Source: CAWARU01 sp963805795
GTDB lineage: Bacteria > Pseudomonadota > Gammaproteobacteria > UBA6186 > Azoamicaceae
Direction: 5' to 3'
Length of the DNA: 64,000 bases
Assembly: GCA_963805795.1 (NCBI GenBank)
Contig: CAWDVG010000001.1
Span: 1,054,001-1,118,000 of the forward strand
How positions within the stretch are numbered: the stretch's first letter is position 1; each line of letters begins with the position of its first letter. Under the pieces are notes generated by a model. The model was not told the origin of the DNA, searched no databases, and worked only from the letters and a program-made list of their open reading frames with translations. Positions 17,874 to 27,393 of this stretch are shown one piece after another. Both the position numbers and the translations under genes were made by a program.

Positions 17874-18140
17874 TTACGTGTTGGCTTTTGAATAGGGAGA
17901 CGACACCGAAGCTGCCGGGCCCGCGTTAATGGATCTATTACCATAGCCACTTGTGGCGGCTGCAGGTGCAGGTGTAGCCATTACTCCTGCAGTAGCAGAA
18001 CCCGAAGCTGCTAGCAGCCTGTTATATAAAATAGGTGCAACATGACTTTTTTGATTTGCCGAGTCTGCGAGTTTTTTAACATCCTCATGATTGCTTTTGC
18101 CGTTTGTAGAAGAAGATCCGGCATATTCCACCATTTCCAT
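17874..18140 (-). CDS. Ala/Ser-rich frame, probable displaced C-terminus of the U-box protein
   Basis: 88 codons overlapping the 3' end of the U-box frame by 56 bp in another phase. No ribosome binding site precedes its ATG. Content (SNHEDVKKLADSANQ, then low-complexity APAAATSGYG and SPYSKANT) suits a protein tail. Removing one G in the GGTGG stretch near 18130 would fuse it to the upstream frame just after ...VLANGNG. Read as the original C-terminal ~85 residues separated by a one-base change. Confidence 0.55.
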   Translation of the reverse strand: MEMVEYAGSSSTNGKSNHEDVKKLADSANQKSHVAPILYNRLLAASGSATAGVMATPAPAAATSGYGNRSINAGPAASVSSPYSKANT

Positions 18141-19389
18141 TTGCTAAAACTGTAGCTTTTGGTTCTGAAGATGAGCGATAATCCGTTTGATTTAATTGAC
18201 CATTAAAAAGCAGAATTAATTGTGATTGGTTTTGAACATCAGCCCCGCCTTCTAGTAAAGCTGCTTCATAATAGCCTTGAGCTACCATGTCATCTTTAGC
18301 AACGCCAACTCCATTTTGGTAACAAAAACCAATGCGATGACGAATCGCAGCAGTAAAGAAGCTCTTGTTTTTTCTACAATATTCACTTGGGTGTTTATCA
18401 TCACAGACGGCTTCTAATGCTAAAGTATAGCTCGCATAAGCCTCATTTAAATCTTTTTTACCGTTGTTACCCATTTCGTAATGCAGCCCCATGATAAATA
18501 AACCCAGAGGGTGTCGTTTTGTTGCAGCTTGGGAATAGTAATTATGCGCTAACTTGGAATTTGCTATTTCTTTATTATTGTCATAACAAACGCCAAGCAT
18601 ATAGAGTGCATCCACATTTCCATAGCTAAATGCCAAATCAAAGCTTTTAATGGCTAATTTTTTATCCTGATATTTAGAGTAAGCTATCCCAAGCTGATAA
18701 AATCTATCTGCAGCTTCTGGGCGAGATGTAGTTTCTCTCACAATGTTTGCCATTTCGTCAATAAACCGATCTAAATCAATTTTTTCTGCCATGACACTTT
18801 TTGCAGCCAACAACTCTTTCTCTTTTCTTAAGGTCTCTTCATCTTGCTTTCGAAGCTTTAAAATTAAGGTTTCTCTTTCCCTTTTGATCTCCGCTACGGC
18901 AGCTTCTAGTGAAGTATGTTTGGCAAAAATCTGTTCTCTTTCATTTAATATTTTAGCTAATTGAGCATCGCTAATGATTTGTTTGTTGCACATGGCCTTT
19001 TCAAAGATAGGGTTAACCTTTTTGTAGTGTTCTATGACGGATCTTAAAGCAATATTAGGTATTAATTTTGCATTTTCTAGAGGTTCATTTGTCATTGGAT
19101 TAGTAACTGTCCCATTTTTTTGCCTAGAGAACCAATCCTCAATCGCTTTTCTTTCATAAGTATGACCATCTGCTGTAATGACCGGATCAATCATTACTTC
19201 ACAGGTGATTGGGCAATTAAAATCTTCTGGAAAAGAAAATACAATCTCTGATTCGCTATTAGAAAGATCGATTCTGTCTTTAACATCTGCATGAGAATTC
19301 TCAGCATTTTGTTTTACATCTTTAGGTGTATCTCCCATCACTGCTAAAGCCGCAGATTTTGGTTGTATGCTGGATGCTATTGCTGCCAT
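18085..19389 (-). CDS. U-box plus Sel1-repeat protein (eukaryotic-type E3 ubiquitin ligase-like)
   Basis: 434 residues from the ATG at 19389, which has GAGGTA upstream. A U-box domain spans about 54-125: FNCPITCEVMIDPVITADGHTYERKAIEDWF, then TNPMTNEPLENAKLIPNIALRSVIEHY. A coiled coil follows (about 135-190), then at least three Sel1 units (GNVDALYMLGVCYDNNKE; HPLGLFIMGLHYEMGNNGKKDLNEAYASY; IGFCYQNGVGVAKDDMVAQGYYEAA). U-boxes recruit E2 ubiquitin-conjugating enzymes, which bacteria lack, so a host-directed ligase injected into a eukaryote is the natural inference (compare Legionella LubX, which has U-boxes but not this repeat arrangement). The last ~15 residues look out of frame; see the neighbouring frame at 17874-18140. 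Confidence 0.87.
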   Translation of the reverse strand: MAAIASSIQPKSAALAVMGDTPKDVKQNAENSHADVKDRIDLSNSESEIVFSFPEDFNCPITCEVMIDPVITADGHTYERKAIEDWFSRQKNGTVTNPMTNEPLENAKLIPNIALRSVIEHYKKVNPIFEKAMCNKQIISDAQLAKILNEREQIFAKHTSLEAAVAEIKRERETLILKLRKQDEETLRKEKELLAAKSVMAEKIDLDRFIDEMANIVRETTSRPEAADRFYQLGIAYSKYQDKKLAIKSFDLAFSYGNVDALYMLGVCYDNNKEIANSKLAHNYYSQAATKRHPLGLFIMGLHYEMGNNGKKDLNEAYASYTLALEAVCDDKHPSEYCRKNKSFFTAAIRHRIGFCYQNGVGVAKDDMVAQGYYEAALLEGGADVQNQSQLILLFNGQLNQTDYRSSSEPKATVLANGNGGICRIFFYKRQKQS

Positions 19390-19639
19390 ATTGATACCTC
19401 ACTAATAACAATATTAACTATTTAATTTATATAACATACTTGTTCGAATGCTGATAACTTACAACTTACAATAAGTATTTAATCAAATAAACCATAGTAT
19501 ACTAGTCATCTATCTTTTAACAATAGAGAACAAATAATTTAACCAAAATAATTAAAGAGGGTGTATATTCAAGCAAGAGCATCGGCATAGTAAAAGAGTA
19601 AGTCTTCGCAACTGCTTTGAGAAATAAGACAAGCCACCA

Positions 19640-21805
19640 TTAAATCATCTTTTTAAATTCATCTTCTGTTAGAATCTTTACTCCCAAACCTTCCGCTTTT
19701 TTCAATTTCGATCCCGCTTCCTCTCCGGCCACTAAAAAATTGGTATTTTTTGAAACGCTATCGGTTACTTTTGCCCCCAATTCCTGCAAACGTTCTTTGG
19801 CCTCTTCCCTTGTGAAGTTGGTTAAACTGCCCGTTAATACAAATGTTTTTCCAAATAAGGGCAGAGACTCTACACTTTTCTTAGCATCCTGGCCATTTTT
19901 TATTTTTACGGGCCAACGCACCCCGGCTTCTTTTAATTGCTTAATAATACTGATATTGCGTTTATCATGAAAAAAACCATGAATATGTGAGGCTACAACA
20001 GGGCCAATATCGGGGATTTCCATTAATGATACTTCCGTTGCCTCAATTAATGGGGGTAAATCCCCAAAATGATTGGCCAATAGTTGTGCTGTAGCTTCCC
20101 CCACTTCCCGAATGCCTAATGCATAAAGAACCTTTGCAAAAGGTCTTTCTTTACTATGCTCTATTGCTTGCACTAAATTTTCTGCCGATTTTTTACCCAT
20201 GCGTTCCAATTCTGCTAAGGTTTCCACTTTTAGATGATAGATATCAGCCACGCTCTGTAATAAGCCTTTATCCACTAACATTTCAACAATTTTAATCCCT
20301 AGGCCATCGATATCCATAGCACGTCTGGAAGCAAAATGAACGATATTTTCTTTGCGTTGGGCAGCACAAACAAGCCCCCCCATACAACGAGCGACAGCTT
20401 CCTCAGGCGCTTTAATGACTTCGGAACCACAAACAGGACAATGCCTTGGCAGCGTGATTTTCTGGACTTTTTTGGCTCGTCTATCTAGAACGACGGAAAC
20501 CACTTCAGGTATCACATCTCCCGCACGACGCACAATAACAGTATCTCCGATACGAATGTCCTTCCGCTCTATTTCTTCTATGTTATGTAATGTTGCATTG
20601 CGTACCAATGCCCCTCCCACGAATACCGGCTCTAATCGTGCAACGGGAGTGATAGAGCCTGTTCTCCCCACTTGAAATTCAACATCTAATATTGTACTTA
20701 GCATTTCTTCTGCTGGGAACTTATGTGCAATAGCCCAGCGAGGCGCTCTTGAAACAAAGCCTAATTGTTCTTGACATGCTAAGTCATCGACTTTATAAAC
20801 GATACCATCAATTTCATAAGGTAGACTATTGCGGCGCGCTAATAAACTTCGATAAAACTCGATACAACCTTTAACCCCTCGCACATTTTTATTTTCGGGA
20901 CAAATGGGAAAACCGATGTTTTTTAAAAATTCTAAATTCCCGGATTGAGTGCTGATTTTGAGTTCTTCATCACCTGTGCTAGCCAAAGAATAAGCAAAAA
21001 AACTTAAGGGCCGCGATGCTGTTACCTTAGAATCTAACTGTCTTAAGCTCCCTGCTGCGGCATTTCGAGGATTAGCAAAACTCTTTTCCCCATTTTCCAA
21101 AGCAGTTTGATTTAATTTTTTAAAATCTTCTTTTAAGATAAAAACTTCCCCTCTTACCTCCAAAAAATGGGGTAGTGAGCTCATTGATTTTTGATTGTTT
21201 TGGCTTTGGTTAGATAAGAATAATTGTCTAGATTCTCGTTGTTTTGTATTTTTTAGTTGAATAATTTGAGTATCAACAATTGTTAAGGGTATAGTTGCAA
21301 TGGTGCGTAGATTTTCTGTGATATCCTCGCCTCTTGCGCCATCCCCACGCGTTGCGCCCTTAACAAATATTCCATTTTCATAAATCAAACTAACCGCCAA
21401 GCCATCTAGTTTAGGCTCGCAAATATACTCAACCTGTTCAATATTAATATTATCACGCTCTAAACGTTCCTTGAGCTTTCTGTCAAAATCGATCACTTCT
21501 TCTTCATTAAAGGCATTGTCAAGAGACAACATAGGAATTTGATGTTCTACTTGACCAAAATTTTTGACTGGCTCCCCACCGATGCGCAATGTAGGTGAAT
21601 CCAAGGTTTTTAACTCGGGATTGGTATTTTCCAGATCTATTAATGCACGAAATAGCTTATCGTATTCTGCATCAGGGATTGTGGGAGCATCCAAAACATA
21701 ATATCGGAAATTATGTTCATTTATTTCACGCCGTAAAGCCAAGATTTGATCTAAAACGGGCTTCTTGACTGGGTTTTTAGGATTAGGTGTTTCTGAATTT
21801 GCCAT
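19640..21805 (-). CDS. ligA: NAD+-dependent DNA ligase LigA
   Basis: 721 residues against about 670 usually. Joins nicks during replication and repair. Domains in order: Ia (YYVLDAPTIPDAEYDKLF), nucleotidyltransferase with adenylated K132 in CEPKLDG, OB fold, Cys4 zinc finger (CPVCG ... CMGGLVC), helix-hairpin-helix repeats (about 515-620), and a C-terminal BRCT domain (LFGKTFVLTGSLTNFTREE). The extra length comes from a ~30-residue polar insertion at residues 175-214, between IPLTIV and LEVRGEV. The start has only a weak ribosome binding site. Confidence 0.96.
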   Translation of the reverse strand: MANSETPNPKNPVKKPVLDQILALRREINEHNFRYYVLDAPTIPDAEYDKLFRALIDLENTNPELKTLDSPTLRIGGEPVKNFGQVEHQIPMLSLDNAFNEEEVIDFDRKLKERLERDNINIEQVEYICEPKLDGLAVSLIYENGIFVKGATRGDGARGEDITENLRTIATIPLTIVDTQIIQLKNTKQRESRQLFLSNQSQNNQKSMSSLPHFLEVRGEVFILKEDFKKLNQTALENGEKSFANPRNAAAGSLRQLDSKVTASRPLSFFAYSLASTGDEELKISTQSGNLEFLKNIGFPICPENKNVRGVKGCIEFYRSLLARRNSLPYEIDGIVYKVDDLACQEQLGFVSRAPRWAIAHKFPAEEMLSTILDVEFQVGRTGSITPVARLEPVFVGGALVRNATLHNIEEIERKDIRIGDTVIVRRAGDVIPEVVSVVLDRRAKKVQKITLPRHCPVCGSEVIKAPEEAVARCMGGLVCAAQRKENIVHFASRRAMDIDGLGIKIVEMLVDKGLLQSVADIYHLKVETLAELERMGKKSAENLVQAIEHSKERPFAKVLYALGIREVGEATAQLLANHFGDLPPLIEATEVSLMEIPDIGPVVASHIHGFFHDKRNISIIKQLKEAGVRWPVKIKNGQDAKKSVESLPLFGKTFVLTGSLTNFTREEAKERLQELGAKVTDSVSKNTNFLVAGEEAGSKLKKAEGLGVKILTEDEFKKMI

Positions 21806-21966
21806 AGCTCGCTAGCATACTATATTTCAATAGTGGGGTCAAGTAGATGCTTAAAGGCCTAGACTCAAAGCAAATGGAGTATATTATAGAAACTGGTCCC
21901 TATTAGGTTAGCCTAATCCCCACTCGGTTAAAACATGGATATGAACAACAGTATTGATGGCAATTT

Positions 21967-23334
21967 ATGGCAATCGAACTTCAAAATGAACAGAAAGCAT
22001 TAGAGCAAAAGATAGTTCAACTACTGAAAAACCTTATGCAGCCTAACACCAATCGTATCAAGACCGGCATTACGATATTAATGACCCATGACAATGCCGC
22101 TTATGAACAGATAGTCTCAAAAGACATCCAACAAGATCTATTAGAAATTAAAAAATTACTTCAAAACCCCAGTATCTATGCCCCCATAAGCTGTAGTACG
22201 GAGGATGGTAAACATGGGATTTTAGAACATATCAAAGAATTTACGCTACAAAATTTTAAGATCCTCGATGATCGACTGAGTATTTTACCGAATGCAAATG
22301 CCGTCACAAAAACCATTCAAGGTGGGGAACGACTGAAATCTGGGATCCATACCTCTGCATTAAGGAACGTGGTTACTGCAGCCCATTTCCAAGATAAAAT
22401 GACCCAAAAATTCTCCGCTGAAGGGTATTCTGGAGAAATTCTAATAAAACTCGTTGAAAATGCTTCAGAGAGTATGGCAAGGCTGCATACCGCAGTAGCG
22501 GATAACGATATTTTAACTGTGATTCGCGAATTGGGTGTTCAAGGCGTGGATGTCAATCTGCCTAACCCCGATGGCCTACCTCTATTACAGTTAGCCGTAC
22601 GTGAAGGTCATGCCAAAATAGTTGAACTTTTACTTAAACAACCGGGAATTGATGTCAATCGAGTCAGTATTAATGGTTGGACAGCGCTGCATTTTGCTGC
22701 CCGAATGGGTTTTGCCGACATCACCAAAATGTTATTGGAAGCCCCCGGGATTGATGTCAATATCGCCAATAGCGATGGCTGGACGGCATTGAACTGGGCG
22801 GCCTGGCAGGGCTCCCTCGCGGTTGTGAACGTATTACTGACAAGCAAAGTTATCGATGTAAACAAAAGAGACAATAGCCAAGGGACCCCCCTACATTGGG
22901 CTGCTCGCAATGGTCAGGCCGATGTGATTTCAGTATTATTGGATTTTCCGGGAATCGATGTTAATGCCCAGGATATCGATAAAAAAACCCCACTGCATTA
23001 TGCTGTTGCTTTTGATCACGCATCCGCTGTTGCTGCCCTTCTTACATCAAAGCGAATTGAGGTGAATCTACAGGATATAGACGGCTTAACCCCTCTGCAT
23101 TGGGCAGGCAGAAATGGGAGTTTAGAATTGGTAGGATTATTACTGAAAGTAGCAAATATCAAGTTAGATTTAAAAGACCATAATAATATGATCCCCGCTG
23201 ATTGGGCCAAACATAACGAATATCCTGAACTTATCCCAATGCTATTACCCAAAAAAATAAAACTCCCCTCTTTCCTTCAGATCTATTGGGATAAATTAAA
23301 ACATAGTTTTCTACAAGCCTGGAATCGAGGCTAG
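21967..23334 (+). CDS. Ankyrin repeat protein
   Basis: 455 residues. The N-terminal ~165 residues are helical and unrecognised. From about 170 to 435 there are seven ankyrin units with the typical TPLHxAA and VxxLL pattern: GWTALHFAARMG, GWTALNWAAWQG, GTPLHWAARNG, KTPLHYAVAFD, LTPLHWAGRNG, each with a IDVN/VDVN turn spaced about 34 residues apart. No signal peptide. Ankyrin proteins in intracellular bacteria are frequently translocated effectors. In-frame stop codons immediately upstream fix the start at 21967, though no strong ribosome binding site is visible. Confidence 0.92.
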   Translation: MAIELQNEQKALEQKIVQLLKNLMQPNTNRIKTGITILMTHDNAAYEQIVSKDIQQDLLEIKKLLQNPSIYAPISCSTEDGKHGILEHIKEFTLQNFKILDDRLSILPNANAVTKTIQGGERLKSGIHTSALRNVVTAAHFQDKMTQKFSAEGYSGEILIKLVENASESMARLHTAVADNDILTVIRELGVQGVDVNLPNPDGLPLLQLAVREGHAKIVELLLKQPGIDVNRVSINGWTALHFAARMGFADITKMLLEAPGIDVNIANSDGWTALNWAAWQGSLAVVNVLLTSKVIDVNKRDNSQGTPLHWAARNGQADVISVLLDFPGIDVNAQDIDKKTPLHYAVAFDHASAVAALLTSKRIEVNLQDIDGLTPLHWAGRNGSLELVGLLLKVANIKLDLKDHNNMIPADWAKHNEYPELIPMLLPKKIKLPSFLQIYWDKLKHSFLQAWNRG

Positions 23335-23628
23335 GCCCAAAGGACATAGCCCATAAGAAAACCTTATAAATTCATCATCTTTAGCATCAGATGACGCAAA
23401 GAGTAGAGTTTTTCTTAAATCAAATACTGATTTTTCTTACAATTATTTCTTCTTACCGCTCTTATATATAAGAATAAATTGACTTAAAAATGGCATTATG
23501 TCGGTCTAAAAAATTTATTTTGCAAATTTTGCATTTTTTGAAAATTTTAGTCTAAGATTAATTTCACTGACACTGGAATCTTTGATTACTAAATGGAGTT
23601 AAACAACTAAAGCACCACGGAGCGTAGC
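23335..23628. other. Intergenic gap before the coiled-coil/TolC-like pair
   Basis: 294 bp, AT-rich. No open frame with a ribosome binding site was found on either strand. A TTGAAA near 23539 could be part of a promoter for the following pair. No repeat-family element recognised here. Confidence 0.4.
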
Positions 23629-24000
23629 ATGACAAGTAACATTTCGATAGATCTGGATTGCGCTAAGGCCATACTAAAAACCTATCAGCAGGTCAATGAT
23701 ACGACCTATGGGCAACATAAAAATAAAAACCATCGCCCTAAGACTACACATAAAACATATAGAGCTAAAGCAAAGGAATCTCAAAAAGATTTACAAGTTG
23801 AACTCAATCAATTGCAAGAAAAATATACACTGCTACAATGTGAATTAAGCTCTAAAGAAGAATTGGTAGCACGTTTAAATCGCCAGTTAAGCGATAGAAC
23901 TATGCATTTGGAGCAGCTACAAGCAGATTTCGAGAACGCGATCTATCAGTTTAATCATAAATTGGCACAAAATACTCAAAGTATGAATGTGTTTGAATAA
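23629..24000 (+). CDS. Coiled-coil protein of unknown function
   Basis: 123 residues, not recognised. The N-terminal ~50 residues are polar and basic; residues ~52-110 have a heptad pattern (VELNQLQEKYTLLQCELSSKEELVARLNRQL), predicting a coiled coil. No signal or membrane segment. It ends 2 bp before the TolC-like gene, so the two are very likely co-transcribed. Confidence 0.7.
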   Translation: MTSNISIDLDCAKAILKTYQQVNDTTYGQHKNKNHRPKTTHKTYRAKAKESQKDLQVELNQLQEKYTLLQCELSSKEELVARLNRQLSDRTMHLEQLQADFENAIYQFNHKLAQNTQSMNVFE

Positions 24001-24002
24001 TT

Positions 24003-25361
24003 GTGATTTCAATAAGGATCATATACAAATTAGTGCCCTTGTCTGTGCTTTTGCTATTATTTGGTTGCATCTCCTATTGTCCGCGACCTATAAACGCAGA
24101 TGATTTATCCTGTGTATTATCTGAAAATGACAAATGTAAATTGGTAGAACAAGCAACACTACTTAATCATCCTCGTATCAAACCCATAGCATTGGATTTT
24201 TCTAAACCCCTTAGTATTAGGGAATTAGCCGTAGTTGCGGTTTTAGCAAGCCCAGATCTCAAAGCATTGCGAGCAAAAGAGGGAGTTGCATGTGCACAAG
24301 TTTTTGATGCAGGTCTGATGCCAGACCCACAATTTGCAGCAGGCTATGTGCCTAATCTTTACATTTATCCCGGGTTTGTGAATGCATATTTCTTCAACTT
24401 AAACTGGGATATAGCTGCTCTTCTAGTGAATCGAGAAAAAGTCAATATAGCTAAAGCCCAGGCAGATCAAACACGTTTAGATGTGGCCTGGCAAGAATGG
24501 TTGCTTGCTAATCAAGTAGAATTATTAGCCACCAAGCTTTATTTTCTTAAGAAAAGAGGGGAAATAACTGAAAAAGCCATTCAGTCTTTAAAAAAACTAT
24601 TAGATACAGAGAATGAAAATCAAGAAAAAAATAATACCCAATTAGAAGAACATGTCACACACCAAACAACCTACTTAGATTTTGTGGATCAATTGGCCAC
24701 CAATGAGCGTGCCCTTCAAAAAGTAAAAATCGATTTAAATCAAATTTTAGGATTATGCCCTACTGAACAAATTGCTTTAAGATTGGGCCAAATACCCCGC
24801 TTTAAAGACTGTGGGTCACATGATATTTTTGAACAAGCAAAAGTTTACAGACTAGATTTGCTAGCCTTGCAAGCAGGATACTGCAGCCAAGAGGCAAGAT
24901 TACATCAAGCTATTATGGGTCAATTTCCACATTTCAATCTTAGTCTTGTCTACAATAGGGATGATACTGACATTCAAGCCCTGGGTCCCAATATTACTTT
25001 TGATATTCCTATTTTTAATCGTAATCAGGGCGCCATTGCAATTAATAAAGCAACCCGAAACCAATTATATTTAGAATATATCGCAAGACTAAATCAAACG
25101 CGTTCAGACATTACCGCTTTAGTAGCCGATTTAAAACTCATCAAAAAAGAAGAAACCATACTCAATAAACAATTACCAGAAATGCAACAAGCAGAAAAGC
25201 AAATGCGAATAGCTTTAGAAAACAAAACTGTTGCAGAAAGCAATTATAATACTGTTTTCACAAGCTTATTAACAAACGAATTACGGCTATTGGCACTTAA
25301 ACAAAGTGCGGCAGAACAAATGATTGCCTTACAAATTGCAACTGGGCGATATTGTGAATAA
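24003..25361 (+). CDS. TolC/OEP-family outer membrane lipoprotein
   Basis: 452 residues. A signal peptide with lipobox LFGC (Cys near residue 22) is followed by two structurally similar halves typical of outer membrane efflux proteins: long helices (SPDLKALRAKEGVACAQVFDAGLMPDP; RLDVAWQEWLLANQVELLATKLYF) and beta strands (FNLSLVYNRDDTDIQALGPNITFDIPIFNRNQGAIAINKA). Family members form the outer membrane duct of RND, ABC or heavy-metal efflux systems. No membrane-fusion or pump gene accompanies it. The GTG at 24003 is used; a later GTG near 24033 is an alternative. Confidence 0.85.
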   Translation: MISIRIIYKLVPLSVLLLLFGCISYCPRPINADDLSCVLSENDKCKLVEQATLLNHPRIKPIALDFSKPLSIRELAVVAVLASPDLKALRAKEGVACAQVFDAGLMPDPQFAAGYVPNLYIYPGFVNAYFFNLNWDIAALLVNREKVNIAKAQADQTRLDVAWQEWLLANQVELLATKLYFLKKRGEITEKAIQSLKKLLDTENENQEKNNTQLEEHVTHQTTYLDFVDQLATNERALQKVKIDLNQILGLCPTEQIALRLGQIPRFKDCGSHDIFEQAKVYRLDLLALQAGYCSQEARLHQAIMGQFPHFNLSLVYNRDDTDIQALGPNITFDIPIFNRNQGAIAINKATRNQLYLEYIARLNQTRSDITALVADLKLIKKEETILNKQLPEMQQAEKQMRIALENKTVAESNYNTVFTSLLTNELRLLALKQSAAEQMIALQIATGRYCE

Positions 25362-25386
25362 TTTTCTTTAAGAATAGAAATTCGCC

Positions 25387-26538
25387 TCAAGTGGCAGTAG
25401 AAATGCAATCTCCGCCATTGTTTTTAGATTGATAGAGTGCTTTATCGACTGCCTGAATCAATTCGTCTGTAGTTTGACCATCTTTCGGATAAGAAGCCAC
25501 TCCAAATGAGACGGTTATACCTGAGATCAATTGACTTCCCCTTTGCACAGATATCGATTTAATCGCAATTCGAATGAGTTCAGCTCGCTCCAATGCAGAA
25601 TGAACCGACGTTTCAGGTAACATAATAATAAATTCTTCACCACCATATCGACAGGCAATGTCGTATTTGCGAATATTTTGATTTAATAGATTCCCTAAAG
25701 ATTGCAGAATATAATCACCCAATAAATGTCCATAGATATCATTAAATTTTTTAAACGAATCAATGTCTAACATAATAATGGCAATCATGCTATTTTTTCT
25801 TTGGGTCTTTTTTATTTCGATATTAAGGTAATTAATAAAAAACTGGTGGTTGTAAAGCCCAGTCAATAAATCGTGGTTAGATTTTTCTTTATATTCATCC
25901 TTTAATTCTGAAACTCTTTGCAAAAGGCCCTTATAGTTATATTCGAGCTCAAGATGTTTAATCGATAAAGAATGTCCTCGTCGAGCTACTAAGGACGAAA
26001 ATATACAAAAAAGTAACATGGCAAAAAAGATTCCAATATAAATTTCATTATGATTCCAGATTTGCAGTAATTCCCAAATCAATACAGGGATGGTCACTAT
26101 GTAAATAAATAATATATTAGCTAAAAAACTTGGGGTTAAACCTAGCACTGCTCCAGCCACAATGCCAGAAATCATTACTAAAATAAAAGCTTGCTGGATA
26201 ATATTGTTTGGCATTAAAAAACTTCCTAATATCCCTGTTAGCAATGCAAAAGACGAAGAACCTAGAACAAACAACCAATAATGATATTTCCAATATCTCT
26301 CTTGCAAACAAGTCTTCTTATACCAAAGAAATAAAATGATTCGATAAATAGTAATGATACAGATGAATAGATACCAGTAAAATAAATACTGCATTTCAAT
26401 GATATAATAGAATTGCCAAACAATGATTGATGACACCAAAAACATGGTTACTATACTAATTGGAACATTATAATAAAGTGCTTCAGTCAATGATTTGTCA
26501 ATAAAAATCTTCGTATTTACTTCATGTTTTTTTTTCAT
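25387..26538 (-). CDS. Membrane-bound diguanylate cyclase (GGDEF)
   Basis: 383 residues. Six hydrophobic segments fill residues ~20-200 (unassigned membrane sensor), followed by a short coiled linker and a GGDEF domain (about 215-380) with HDLLTGLYNHQFF, DIDSFKKFNDIYGH and the active-site GGEEF. An RxxD inhibitory site (RKYD) sits five residues before GGEEF, so product inhibition by c-di-GMP is expected. No EAL domain. Forms c-di-GMP from two GTP. Monocistronic between two plus-strand genes. Confidence 0.92.
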   Translation of the reverse strand: MKKKHEVNTKIFIDKSLTEALYYNVPISIVTMFLVSSIIVWQFYYIIEMQYLFYWYLFICIITIYRIILFLWYKKTCLQERYWKYHYWLFVLGSSSFALLTGILGSFLMPNNIIQQAFILVMISGIVAGAVLGLTPSFLANILFIYIVTIPVLIWELLQIWNHNEIYIGIFFAMLLFCIFSSLVARRGHSLSIKHLELEYNYKGLLQRVSELKDEYKEKSNHDLLTGLYNHQFFINYLNIEIKKTQRKNSMIAIIMLDIDSFKKFNDIYGHLLGDYILQSLGNLLNQNIRKYDIACRYGGEEFIIMLPETSVHSALERAELIRIAIKSISVQRGSQLISGITVSFGVASYPKDGQTTDELIQAVDKALYQSKNNGGDCISTAT

Positions 26539-26698
26539 ATTATTAAGTTTAGCATCTTTTTAGACCTAAATCTTTTTATATATTTACTACTATTCCATAT
26601 TCCTTTCAACCTATAATCTTTGAACCTGCTCTATATTGATAGAGCTATGTTATTATGATTCTTTATGGCTAGAGACGGATACAAAAGGAGCAAACAAG

Positions 26699-27253
26699 AT
26701 GAACCAGTACAACATTGGTGTTATTATCGGCAGTCTACGCAAAGAATCATTCAACCGTAAATTGGCCAATGCGATAATAAAACTGGCCCCACAAGAATTT
26801 TCTTTCAAAATATTAGAAATTGGCGATCTTCCCCATTATAACCAAGATGATGATGCTAACCAAGCAGAATCCGTCAAAAGGTTAAAAATTGAAATTAAAG
26901 TCTGCCAAGGACTACTCTTTGTTACCCCTGAATATAATCGTGCCATTCCGGGGGTGCTCAAAAATGCGATTGATAATGCTTCAAGGCCTTATGGTCAAAG
27001 TGCCTGGTCTGGCAAACCCGCTGGCCTTATTGGGATTTCCGTTGGAACTATTGGTAGTGCTATCGCGCAACAACATTTACGCACAACAATGGCCTACCTA
27101 GACATGCCAACATTGGGCCAACCAGAAGTTTATCTTCAAGCGAAAGAAGGTTTATTTGATGAATCAGGAAGCATCGGCATTGCAGACACTAAAAAGTTTC
27201 TACAATCTTGGATGGATCGTTATGTTGCTTGGATCAAAAAATTTAATGATTAA
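26699..27253 (+). CDS. NADPH-dependent FMN reductase (ChrR/YieF family)
   Basis: 184 residues from the ATG at 26699, with AAAAGGAG upstream; the frame extends to 26636 without support. Flavodoxin-like fold: flavin phosphate loop GSLRKESFNRKLA, and TPEYNRAIPGVLKNAIDNASRP around the isoalloxazine. Relatives reduce quinones, chromate and other electrophiles using NAD(P)H. It stands alone and is followed by a family A repeat. Confidence 0.9.
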   Translation: MNQYNIGVIIGSLRKESFNRKLANAIIKLAPQEFSFKILEIGDLPHYNQDDDANQAESVKRLKIEIKVCQGLLFVTPEYNRAIPGVLKNAIDNASRPYGQSAWSGKPAGLIGISVGTIGSAIAQQHLRTTMAYLDMPTLGQPEVYLQAKEGLFDESGSIGIADTKKFLQSWMDRYVAWIKKFND

Positions 27254-27264
27254 TATCGCGAAGA

Positions 27265-27393
27265 GTATACTAGAAGCGAATGGACTTTAGGATAGGCGCC
27301 GAGCCTCGAGCAACCGGAGTTTACAACTTAGTAAATGGGGATTGTGAGATGGCGATGGTAACAACGCCTAAAGTTCATTCGCAAAGAGTATTA
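27265..27393. repeat. Palindromic repeat element, family A
   Basis: About 128 bp with imperfect terminal inverted repeats: left end AGTATACTAGAAGCGAATGG...CTTTAGG, right end CGCCTAAAGTTCATTCGC...AGAGTATT. The centre contains GAGCAACCGGAGTTTACA...TAGTAAATG. It lies between two convergent genes and includes the stop codon of the dehydrogenase. A second copy is at 39734-39862. Confidence 0.8.

Noticed and set aside
27254..27390. Possible small RNA or tRNA gene
   Set aside because: The fold comes from inverted repeat ends shared with another locus; no tRNA arms or anticodon loop could be drawn.
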